A stretch of 64,000 nucleotides of DNA from Mansonella perstans (taxonomy: Eukaryota > Nematoda > Chromadorea > Rhabditida > Onchocercidae). A model generated the notes under the pieces. The model ran no database searches. It was not told the origin of the DNA and worked only from the letters and a program-made list of their open reading frames with translations. A program made the translations under genes and the position numbers. The DNA lies in NCBI GenBank assembly GCA_037074765.1, contig JBAMDO010000047.1, forward strand, positions 124,001-188,000, given 5' to 3'. Positions 30,267-41,370 of this stretch are shown here, in pieces (the first letter of the stretch is position 1; every line of letters starts with the position of its first letter).

Positions 30267-32058
30267 TTATACAACACCACCAGCATGCTGTTTTTTAGGC
30301 CTACAGCAAATACAGCAACAACAACAACAGAAGCAACACAGTGAGCAGGCCAGCAGCACATAACCAACGGTTACGAATACGAACGAAAATACATAAGTGA
30401 ACTGATCACAGTAGTTAATATCCCGAGAACTGATATATTGTACATCACGGTGCACCGAATACACCCATACTGATCCTAAAATATAAATATTGTAAACGAC
30501 AAACGAAAAAAAGGAAGGGATACGCATATTCACATTCTACGACTAAGCTAGCACACATATTTACAATAAATCATGAAACAACAAAGTTTATTATGACTAT
30601 TACTCAACTATTAGTTCGTGATTTTTGAATTTCACAATAATATCTGATTTGATTCTGGTACTGAAAAACCCTACTACTTTTTGTTTTTCTGAAGTCACTG
30701 AAGTCACCACATAAAATCTCAATTCTCATTCCTTTTTTGGCTCATTTATATTCCGCTGGTTCCACTTATTTTGCGGCATGTTTTTTGGTGCTCTGTCGTC
30801 TCACAGATACAAAAAGGGTTCCCTAGCCAACACGTTCAATAAAAAATTAAGTACCACTTGGTACATCAAATCACATTATTTTTCAGGTAACAATATAGAC
30901 GGGGTATTTCTGACATGAACTTACATTCACACAGCAGTGATTTTTCTTGGATAATAAAATATTTATTGATTTTTTGTTAAAAATACGGGATAATGGCATC
31001 TAAAAATTCAAAGCGGTAACTTCTGCTACAATCAACAATTACTGACGTAATGTTAGCAAGATAATATCAGTTAATGTAGTAGTTGCTAAAATATTAAAAT
31101 GAATGAAACAAAAGTGCATACCAATTATAAACCAAACGAGTAAGAAACATGACAGAAGACCGTCGAAGGGATTCGGATTGACATCTGCTGCAGAAGGCGG
31201 TCGGCCTTCACGCTGTCGTTTAGCACGATAAAAAAAATTTGTTGCACTCTTCAGCAGAGAAAAAAAACCAGTTATAATAAGCCAGATAGGTATGTAAGGT
31301 TCCACAGGACAGCTATTGATATTACTACTACCAAGTATTATCATTCCCAATGGAATGATATTCAGTATTGCCAGAAGTACTGCCGCGGTCACTAAAATTA
31401 GGTACTTAAAATATATCAACTGGTGAAATTTAAAAATTTTTGTAAAGAATGATTATCAAAATAATCAACTGTTAAAAGTAACATTAAAAGATTGTAGTAT
31501 AACCATTCTATAATAAATCTCTGAATAAGTTTCAAAAATCCCATCTTTCAGTGTGTTTATACTTTTAATATATTCAATTAAGTTTTTGATCATAATGATT
31601 CTTCGGTAACCATATATCACAATGACTCATTCTGTTCGATCTTAAACAAAGTTATCATTCATTAAGTCTCTTACTTGTGCTAATAATCACTGCAAAAGCT
31701 TTCGCTAGAAATTGAGCTAATCCTTTTGGATCTTCAACTTGTCGAAATTCACCATACAATGATTCATAGGTTGGTGGCATACCTGAAATCATTCCTCTAT
31801 TATATCAATCACTATTTATTTAAACTCTTTTCTCATTCTCGCAAAAAAAAAAACTTCATCAATTATTACAGCAACTTTATCTTATTGCAAAAATATAAAT
31901 TAAAGAATAGTTATTATCAAAAATAGAATTAACTTACTATTTGGATTCGCTGAATCTTCATAAGTTGGTGGTGAATCATCACGGACCGATCTTGCTGGTG
32001 TTCCCTGATGTTGTACCACAACTCTTTCCGGAAATGGTGGTGCTGATGCAACTGGCAT
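30267..32058 (-). CDS. Four-pass membrane protein, TMEM272-like
   Basis: Predicted integral membrane protein of about 235 residues, resembling the TMEM272-like family; its function is unknown. Four exons keep phase: 31938-32058, 31675-31782, 31122-31391 and 30267-30475. The N-terminal 75 residues are cytosol-like and proline-rich, with two PPxY motifs (SPPTYEDS and MPPTYESL) that would suit WW-domain partners such as NEDD4-type ligases. Hydrophobic spans are near 67-97, 107-122, 152-172 and 197-215. The loop SSNINSCPVEPYIP carries a conserved-looking cysteine. A run of ten cysteines in twelve positions (CCFCCCCCCICC) follows the last span, then a basic tail, RPKKQHAGGVV; such a cluster is a plausible palmitoylation site. 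The start ATG at 32056-32058 is the only one upstream of the open exon. The subfamily call is from memory of the layout only. Confidence 0.8.
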
Positions 32059-32479
32059 TATTCTATAATAAGCATAAGTATAAATGACCTATTGGAATTT
32101 TATTGACGTAATCGTATAGAATAATGCAAATACGATCACTATAATCATAATATAAACGGCGTAATCGCCGTTTGTTACTTTTACAAACGTGAAAAATCAT
32201 CGATGAATATACAAATTTTGTTATTTTGTTATTCGAAAATATTAGATTATCAATGAATTTTATCAATATCAATACGATACGTCAAATCATTATCAATACC
32301 AATACATCAAATCTGCGGCGTAATTTAACCATTAAGACGTAAAATACACGTTCACGTAACAAACAAGAAATGAAAATGTTAGCAATGATCAACTTGATGC
32401 TAACGTAATCACGCATCTTCTCACTTCTCACCTAAATACTCATATACATATCAATAGTGCTATCAGTATGGGCTAACAT

Positions 32480-32515
32480 ACATTACACACATACTACACA
32501 CACACACATACACAC

Positions 32516-32562
<47 letters not shown>

Positions 32563-32665
32563 TACACACACACATACACACATACACACATGTGTGTAAG
32601 CATTAAATATATCAGTATGGGCTAACATACATACTACACACACATACACATAGACACATACACAC
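32480..32665. repeat. (CA)n/(CACATA)n microsatellite in two blocks
   Basis: CACATACACA-type arrays at 32484-32592 and 32631-32665. Both are followed by the same segment CACATGTGTGTAAGCATTAA, and the second block is preceded by a repeat of TATCAGTATGGGCTAACATA that also precedes the first. The region is therefore a segmental duplication of a microsatellite with its flanks. Confidence 0.9.
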
Positions 32666-32903
32666 ATGTGTGTAAGCATTAAATATGCAATTTTGTTTAG
32701 CCTTCATTCATGTAATATTTTCTCATTAATTTTTTTCTCTATTTCATACTCTCTCACTTGATCTTTTTTTCACTATCAAATGTTTCATACACTTCACAAC
32801 AAACGTTAAAGGGTCACAACACAGCATACAGCAATACTCTTCGATTGTAAGCAGACGTGAGTATTCAGTGAAATTTGTATTATTATTTAAATAATAAGCA
32901 AAA

Positions 32904-33145
32904 GAATAGAAATGAAATATTTAATTATTCATAAAGAACAATAATCTTGAAACGTGACGTGAATATACACGTAAATACCATGAAATATTTTATTTACGTG
33001 AAATTTCAACAATACAGGTGGATAACGAATAGAAAAGAAATATTTAATTATTCATGAAGAACAATAATTTTGGAACATGACGTGAATGTACACGTAAACA
33101 CCGTAAAGTATTTTATTTGACGTAAAACTTCAACAATACACATGA
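32904..33145. repeat. 123 bp two-copy tandem duplication
   Basis: The copy at 32904-33026 is repeated from 33027 with roughly 10 to 15 percent differences. Both copies contain AATATTTAATTATTCAT-like sequence, then GTGACGTGAATATACACGTA-like sequence. The ACGTGA/TACACGTA steps are partly palindromic. Confidence 0.8.
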
Positions 33146-33310
33146 ATAATTGCACGAAAATGCTTTTAAAACCATTAAATTCAATATGTATATTGCACTT
33201 TGAGAACAAAAAAAAACAGAACTGTACTGATAATATCACATGCAACATTGGTGGTGGGAATAAACTGAAGTGTTTTATAGAATGCATAATTAAATATTTG
33301 TTTTATTTCA

Positions 33311-33356
33311 CTTTCTCTCTCTTTCCCTCTGTCTCTCTCTCTCTCTCTCTCTTTCA
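33311..33356. repeat. (TC)n microsatellite
   Basis: Run of TCTCTC with a few interruptions, in non-coding DNA. Confidence 0.9.
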
Positions 33357-33744
33357 TTCTCGGCAAGAGTTTAATTTTACTTTCTGAAATATAAAAATAA
33401 TGATCGGCCACATTGCACAGTTTTTTTTTAAATTAATTATTATTTGAAATGGTGAAAATCATGCATAAGCATTGTTAAAGGACTGGAAAACATATAGTTT
33501 ATCCCCTATAGCACTATAATTAATATTAATTAGTAAACCACTAAAAAATATTGAACTGAGTAAGCGAATTTTTTTGTGGAATCAAAGGAAAGTTACTAAT
33601 TACATGAACCTACAAACAAAATAAAGTAAAGAACAGACAGAGTAAATTGGAAGAATAACAATTTGAAAACAATTTCCCATCACAACAATAATATTCACTG
33701 ATATATACAATTTGACAAGTGTTTGAAAGGTTCTAATCCCAATT

Positions 33745-36700
33745 TTATGGTAAAATTCGTTTTAAAATAGGCAAAATACTTGATTTCAAATCATCATCAT
33801 CATCATCGTCACCATTTTTCCTCACTTTTTCTCGCTCTTCTTTGTCAGCACCATAAGTATAACCCCGTGCCAGTCGGTCATATCGATTCTCTTCATCACT
33901 AACACTGTCTTGTTCAATGAAAAATGCCTTTAGCAAAGCATTTACACGTTCACTATCCAGTCCTCCAACACCTGTACTGCTAATAACATTACCCACTGGA
34001 GAAACCAACTGCACTTTAACTTCTGCTCCTGCAATAATTTAATTATTTAGATAAAACTTCTTAATTCCTGCCTAATTTACATTGAGAATTTCATCAACAA
34101 TAGAATGACCAAAAGATGAATACAATCCAACATCCAGTCAACCATATTATATATCAGGATCAGAAACTTTTATTTCTTAACAAGATCACTAACCTTGGAT
34201 TAAACCTGTCTCACGAATTTTTTCTTCCAGGGTATTTTTAAAAACAAACAGCTGCTTTCGCAAGTCGTCAAGTTCATTGTGGAATAAGGTTTCATCCGAT
34301 TCACTCTTTTTTGCTGCTTTCTTTGATCGCAAATAATGCTAAAAAGTGCCCGAAAAAACATTTCGCATTTATTTCAAGTTATTTAAACTTTAACAAATCC
34401 AAACTGAAAAAAGAAATCACTAGTGACCTCCCAAAACCAACGTTAATTCGCTAATTGCAGGATCTTTGTCTGGTAATAATGATTTTCGAGACACCGCTAC
34501 ACATGCACTTACAAACAATATCTATAAATATGAAAGAAGCTCAGATAAAAACGCCTTCCACATTGTTTCCACTTCCATATCTTGCGATGTTCAATTAAAT
34601 GGATTCCTATGTAATTGTACACTAACAGGAATTTTCGTATGTAAAAAGCTTGTAGGATTCAAATCATTTACCTCAACCTTTTTCCTCAAGTTTTTTCTTT
34701 TAGCTCTTTCAAGCATCCTTAGCTGCGCAGCTTTTTCTTCCTTTTTAACGACATTCAAAGCTTCTCCACTTTTGTCACTAACATTCGTTTCTGAAGCACA
34801 AAAGTTTATGCAAATCGAATTAAATATGATCATAAATATATTTGGCACGAAATCCAACAGGAGAAATTTAACATTTTCAAATCAAATACAAATTATATGA
34901 ATTCTTACATCTAATTATATGTAATATATAAATTCTTATACCATACAAACCAACTAACCTCCTTCGGTTGTTTGCCAGTTTTCAACCTCAAAAGTCTCTG
35001 TGTAGAAAAGATGAGCATTTTCAGGAGTCAAGTCTGAATAAAATAGGTCAAAACAATATATTTTAATTACAACTATAATTCAGTAACCCCGACACTCAAA
35101 AAAAAGAAATCCCCCATTTACTATAAAATGTCCATAATCCACAAAATCATTCCTAGAATATCTAAAAGCATGTTTGAAGAGTCCAATAATAGATGAAATT
35201 GTCGGATATTAACATAAACACTACCTTCAATCCGTGCAAGAAACATATTTGGATTTTCAAACAATCTAAACATCTTGGCCGAATTATGTTTCATGAAATT
35301 ACCCCATGATTTTTTGTCATATCGCAACACTGCGCGATTGTAGCTTTGCTAAAACCATTTAATTTTTAAGAAAGCAAGAAATAAAAAATTATTTCTACAT
35401 CTTTAAACTTCAGAATTTCAAATAATCAGGGAAATTTACAACACTTTTGGGAACAACTCAATCTTGGAGTTTTTAATAAGAAATAAAACCTACAAACTGA
35501 TGCCCAATATAATAAAATTATTAGCAAAAAAACCGAAACTAAAATAAAGGCAATATCATGTACACTATTTTTTCCAACATGCCAACGCAGTTGCAAAAGC
35601 TTTAAACTGCTGTTATAACAACGAATCAGTTATGAATTCACCCGTTATTAGCAAAAAAGTGCAATTACTTAGAAAAATATGAAAAAACAAAAGTAAATAC
35701 CATAAATTTCCGAAACATTTTCTCGATTGAAATATAGCTGAGTTTTCGCTCAAAATTATAATCACTTCCGCCATTTATTAACTGAAATAAAGAGCGGGTA
35801 ATTTTTTAAATAAGTTATTGTAAACCGTTCAGTGAGTACTCTTTTAATTAGCATTTTATTCGTTCTTTTATATCGATAGCACTCGAGGACGAGCATCATG
35901 GTAGAATGAAGTATGAAATAAGAATAAATTTGCTATTATTAAACAATATTAATTTGAGTTAAGCGAATGAATACTACACGTAGTTTTCGGGAATTAAAAA
36001 CAAACCAACGTGCGAATGGACAGAAGCTGCCGGGCGACATGCGACATTAGATCGTCGGCCGTAAATTTGATTCCTCGACTTAGCAATTTCAAAACTTTGT
36101 ACTCAAATAACTGCAATATTTCAATCTGCTTCTCAGCATTAGTCCACATCGCTGTCAGAAGTGGATTTTCTGCATCGTCCACATCATTTACAATGTCCGG
36201 GAAAATACCCTCATGAAAAGCTTTTCTTAATGAGCCAATCACTATACTCAGATATGCCTCCGTTACCAACTTTTCATCGATATCGTGCAAAAATTTTGAA
36301 AATGACATCTTTTTTTCGTCATATTCTTCGTCTATTTTTTTTAAGAATGACGACATCTGAAAATAAAGAAAGTGCACTCTAACTTGCCCTATTATCTAAA
36401 CAAATAATATATTATTTTTGTCTGATCATTTTATAATACGCCTTCATCTTCATATGCAGTGACTAATTCTGTTTTACCAGATAAAAGTGATTAGCAACAT
36501 TATTCAACCCTAAACTTAGGGAAAAGTTAAATTTATGAAATAGTTAAAAAACTACATATCCACTAAACTGACTGATATATTCAACACAGAACATAACATA
36601 AACATACCATTACGTAATAGTTATTTCTACTACGTGCGTATGCAAGAGTAACGGGAAAAAATTTACGATTCCAATACGGATCTTTGAAGTACCAATATAT

Positions 36701-39700
36701 ATTACCACGATCCTCGTCTGCTTCTGTGATGTAACGCGCTGAAATTGTCAATTTAATAATTTCTTTTAGAGATGTATAGAACAGAAAGTTTTAAAGAACT
36801 TACATTCCATACTGTGCAAGTCATCGTATATAAAATGTAAATCTGCTTTCACCTTCGTCACTGAAAGAAAAAAAGTAATTCTAAAAGGGAAATTGTTAAG
36901 CAGATTAAGAAACATCATTATAGCCAAAAAGTGTAGATGGCCTCGCTTATTATATGATCAATTGAAAATATATCTTACGATCAACATTCAGCTTCGTGAT
37001 TGACCTCATTGTATCCTCATACTCAATTTTAAGTTCTTTCTGCACCGCTTCCATCTCCTTTATACCCCTTGGTGTTTGTTGTGCTAGACGTTTCCTCGCG
37101 TATCTCTGTCGCTGAATGCTATCTGCTCGTGCTATGAGATGTTCTGATTTTTTCTTCGCTTCTTCCTATAAAAATCACTGGTGTTAGTTAATGATATGCT
37201 AACAAGAAAACTCCATATATTCGATTACAACCCTGACAAACAAACATTAAATGAAGTTTCACAAAACGATAACAAAAGCTTGAGTTGGCATTTCTCACCA
37301 CGATATCCTGAAATGTATATTACTTGGTGTTCATCGTACCCTGATATTTATAGTAGGTTTACTCACAGAATTCTCGTTAATTTCAAACATTTTAAGAAAA
37401 TATGCTTATTACTGTACAAAATTGATCATAATTAAAAAACATATTGCATTTGTCGATTTCCAGTCCAAATTACTTTGATAAAATAAGAAAATTCTAAACA
37501 TCCTTTAAAGTCACAACCAGTAAATGAGATCTCACGAAAACATTCATCTGTTGCAAAATTGATCTAATAAAAAAGTAACTATAGAAAACGAAAGTAAAGG
37601 AATCAAGTACCAATTTGACATTAAAACAGTGAGTTTTTTTTTTTGGAATAATTCATACCATGACTGCTTGAATTTCAAAACAATTTTTATGTTCTACTTT
37701 GTGCTTGATGCTTAGCGCAATGAATAACAAGAAATATTTTAATCGCTTATTGTACGTATCAAATATAAGTCTGTAACAAATTTTAAAAGCAAACCTTTTG
37801 TCGCTTTTCTTCAGTTACTTTCTCGATGTACTGCTCAACGGCTTTTTGCTCCAGTAGAGGACGACATATGATTGGCAAAGGTTCACGCGGTTTACTCTGA
37901 CTTAAAAAGGCATCCAACTTGCAAAGTGATCCTGTCTTCACTTTTATAATGTACTCACATGAAGATGGTTCATCGATATCAGCAATATATGCCTCGCTTG
38001 TCGATAACGTTTCATCACACATATACTGAAATAAAACAAGAAAACTTTTGCTACAAAATTTCATTGGTAATGTACAAACAAAATATGCGTATTTTCGAAA
38101 GGTTTTATGCAATACCGAAAAACGCATGAAAAATGAACTGTGAAAATTAATCACACAATTGTACCTTCTTCATTCCAATTAGTAATCAGTGCTCTATCTA
38201 TGAAGCTAAGGACAAAAAAAAAAAAAAGTAAATTCTGGAATATGATGCTTCGCTTCAAACTCTTTCGTTTCTTCTCAGCACACAATCAAATATTTAAAGT
38301 GAGGGAGTTCATTGAAACATAAGCAAGCACTATGGGAAGGATACATACCCATACATGCGTTAGCCTCAATCTATTTGTCACATCACATACTGTTCCATCA
38401 TCATAAATTTGCTCAAAATACGGCAGCTCTTCACTTTTGTGTTTTAAAAAACTGATATCCGAATTGTTTTTATAATGTCCCAAAGAGATAACTTTGCCAA
38501 CAATTTTCGAACCTAAAAAATGCATGCAACATTAAAAGATTTTTATATATTTTAATAGATGAACAAAAATAACAAACAAAGCCTTCTATTAATTTAATTT
38601 CAATTCTCACCCTCAAGACGGAACTGTTGCACATGTTTGTTATAGCAAAGTTCGTATGTCCACCATCCTATATTCTATAAATGCACTTTTTTTTTCATTC
38701 TTTACTTTATAGAACACTGCGAAATTGTAAAAACTTGGATAAATAAGCGAACTCAAATACAACAATTGTTATGGAACACTAAAGCTGTAACCAAATTTAT
38801 TTTCTTTCCTGATTCAAGACTGACCAGCAAAGATAACATGGAAATAGTTAGCCGTAATGGTCAACTTTTGAAAGATGATGTTGGCAGTGCTACAAACATT
38901 TCATGCATTAAAAAGCTCTCAGATAACTGAGAGTTTAATAAATAAGTGGAATTCAATTGGAAGACTGGAATAAACTTTTTTTAAAGCACTCATAAATAAC
39001 ATATGATTGTAGGCAGCAGTGTTTACGGGATATTATGGTATTTAGTGGAATTCTTACAAATTCTAGTTTCTTTTTACTCTATATCAGTTTTTCTCAAAAT
39101 ACTTACCCTTCTGATGCAATTTTGAACATAGAAGCTTGCTGCTATAACATCGGAAATCAAATTTGCGGTTATATTTGATTTCGACTTACTGTCTATTTTT
39201 ATTGATGGAATTTTTGGTAAGGCGCAAACAAATTTTTGTCCAAATTCACTAGCAACAATAGTTGAGCTACCGTCGTTGTCTGCATCAAATATTCCCTAAA
39301 AAGTGAATATATGATGCACTGAAATCTCTCCCTGATAAACTTTTACAAAGAAACGGAAAAATTGGATTCTATTTAACAAAGAGTGATATTGATTTATATT
39401 ATTCGGAAAATTTTTATATTTTATTAAATTGTAATATATATTCTCGAATACCTTGCATATTACAACAATAAAGAATTGATGAAAGACAATACTTTTAGTC
39501 TTTGTAAAATAGATTTCAATTTTTGTAAGTGTTATGTTTAAGTTTTCGTTGTTATGAGAAGTTTCATATTGATTACCGACAATTTATCCTTCGAAATGTT
39601 TTCCAACAATGTTCCATCATTCAATTCTAAATTTTCAAATCCAGAAGGTATTTCAGCAATTTCGAGATCATATGCTATATTTTGCAATTCATTTGTATTA

Positions 39701-39774
39701 TAAATTGCATGGCAGCATATGATGAATATCCATAGGAAACGAAAAAATTGAAGTACTATCTTGTCGTACCACAT
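33745..39774 (-). CDS. OS9: ER lectin OS-9 homologue (MRH domain)
   Basis: Lumenal ER lectin that reads trimmed mannose glycans on misfolded proteins and passes them to the SEL1L/HRD1 ligase for ERAD. Fifteen exons keep phase: 39577-39774, 39107-39295, 38611-38674, 38349-38512, 37795-38025, 36979-37165, 36804-36860, 36608-36738, 36006-36356, 35701-35781, 35225-35348, 34959-35033, 34672-34790, 34194-34338 and 33745-34028, giving about 799 residues. A signal peptide is clear (MWYDKIVLQFFRFLWIFIIC). The MRH domain spans about 130-240 with the mannose-contact WW pair in NIGWWTYELCYNKHVQQFR, then GTVCDVTNRLRLTHVWYMCD, and DIDEPSSCEYIIKVKTGSLC carrying the conserved Glu and Tyr and the disulfide cysteines. 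The long C-terminal half is charged and coiled-coil-like, with a run of seven Asp near the end (RKNGDDDDDDDLKSS). At least two neighbouring blocks (NIYWYFKDPYWNRKFFPVTL; LRYDKKSWGNFMKHNSAKMF) are ones I do not know from vertebrate OS-9. Confidence 0.88.
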
Positions 39775-41370
39775 AACTTATTGAACATGAGACCTTAATA
39801 GCAAAACAAAAAACATTATTAATATATTAAAATGATAAAGACGATAAGTCTAAATGGATTGAAATAGATTTAGCTTGACAATTCCAGAAACTAAACAGTT
39901 TTAAGACATTTCAATTTAAAATTTACATTTCATTAGATACATATATACTATAAAGCCGATGGTATGAAGAGGCATAACGATAAGCATTAATAAAAGAAAA
40001 TTGAATTTCAGATTGAAAATAAGAGAATATTTAACATTTACTTTCATTCATTTACTTAGCTATCAATAAATGTCAAATTATGCTAAATTAAATGTAATAA
40101 AAGTAGTGATGTAAATGTAAAATTAGTTTGAATGTAACTAAGAATGATCTTAATAATAAGATCAAATTAATTTGTGCTATATCAGAAGAATTAGTCTACA
40201 ACTATTGAGACATTTTCTCGTACTTTGTCATATCTATCGAATATATCCAATCAAAAATTATGCAAACAGATCGTTATAGTCTTTCAATCTATAAATAATA
40301 CCGGAAGAATTAAATTATTCAAAATTAAATATAATCACTTCAAATCCGTTCATCACGAGAAATCTGTCCATCACGAGAAATCTGTCCATCCCGAGAAATA
40401 TACCAGGGAATCACGAGAAACCTGTCCATCCCGAGAAATATACCAGGGAATCTAGTACCATCCAATTATTATGTGGCATTTCAGTAAAAGCGGAAAGGAA
40501 TGGTTATTATGAAACGGAAAGAAATGGTTATTATGAAAAACATCATCCTGTTCTTGAACATTATCAAGCAATAGAAATCACATGATACATGATACTATCG
40601 TAAATCTCTTTGGATAAAGAATTTTTAAATAGTCCAAGGAAATGATCTTTGAACAGTCTTTAGAATCTTTTTATAACTTTTTAATAATCAATCATTTGAT
40701 AATCTGATAATGGAATTTTTAATGGATCCATTCATCATTGATTAAATTATAGTCCCATTTAGATAAGTCTTTTAGTACAACAATTCAGTTTTACCTGAAT
40801 TTTTAAGTCTTTTAGTACAGCTCAGTTTTACCTGAAATGATTTTTCAGTTAAAGCTAATATATTAGGACAGAATGATGGCTTAGTATCGATGTGATTTCA
40901 TATAGCATTATATTAATATACTTGTTTAATAAGAAAGATTAATTTGACACCATGATTTTATGCTTTCAATTGAAGTATAAAATTACACTAAAACATATTG
41001 ATGAAAACTTTTTTTCTTATCAATTTTGTCAAAAAATTGCTCAATAGCTTTACGATGAAATAAATTGAAAGGAATATTGAAAGTTAGATGAATTCTTTAA
41101 ACATTGATTTGGGACCAATTGTAGAGATATTCTCCAATATACTTTTTAACAGCAAAAAGATATGTGCTGCAATGATAGATATAGATGCCAGTTCTCATCT
41201 TATACTACTAAGTAACATACATACTATTTGGTGTCTTCATCGTAATCGTTCCACAAAATTTCGTTTTTGACTTTAATTCAATTTTCACTTTTTGAAATTT
41301 CTCTTTTGATGTTTTTTGGGATAGTGTAAGGTCAACAAACAACAACAAAAAAAAAAAAAAAAACATTTTA
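39775..41370. other. Gap between OS-9 and ITPA
   Basis: About 1.6 kb with no exon seen. It holds the OS-9 upstream flank, small repeats at 40345-40455 and 40490-40545, and a two-copy AAGTCTTTTAGTACA segment near 40767-40860. Confidence 0.55.
40345..40455. repeat. Interspersed short tandem repeats, CATCACGAGAAATCTGTC type
   Basis: Two copies of CATCACGAGAAATCTGTC followed by two copies of CATCCCGAGAAATATACCAG with GGAATC. A further 24 bp pair (GGAAAGGAATGGTTATTATG) lies at 40490-40545. Confidence 0.8.

Larger units (their letters stand above)
32059..33744. other. Gap between the TMEM272-like and OS-9 genes
   Basis: No exon seen. It contains the CA/CATA microsatellite at 32480-32665, a 123 bp tandem duplication at 32904-33145 and a TC run at 33311-33356, plus the OS-9 3' flank. 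Confidence 0.55.
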
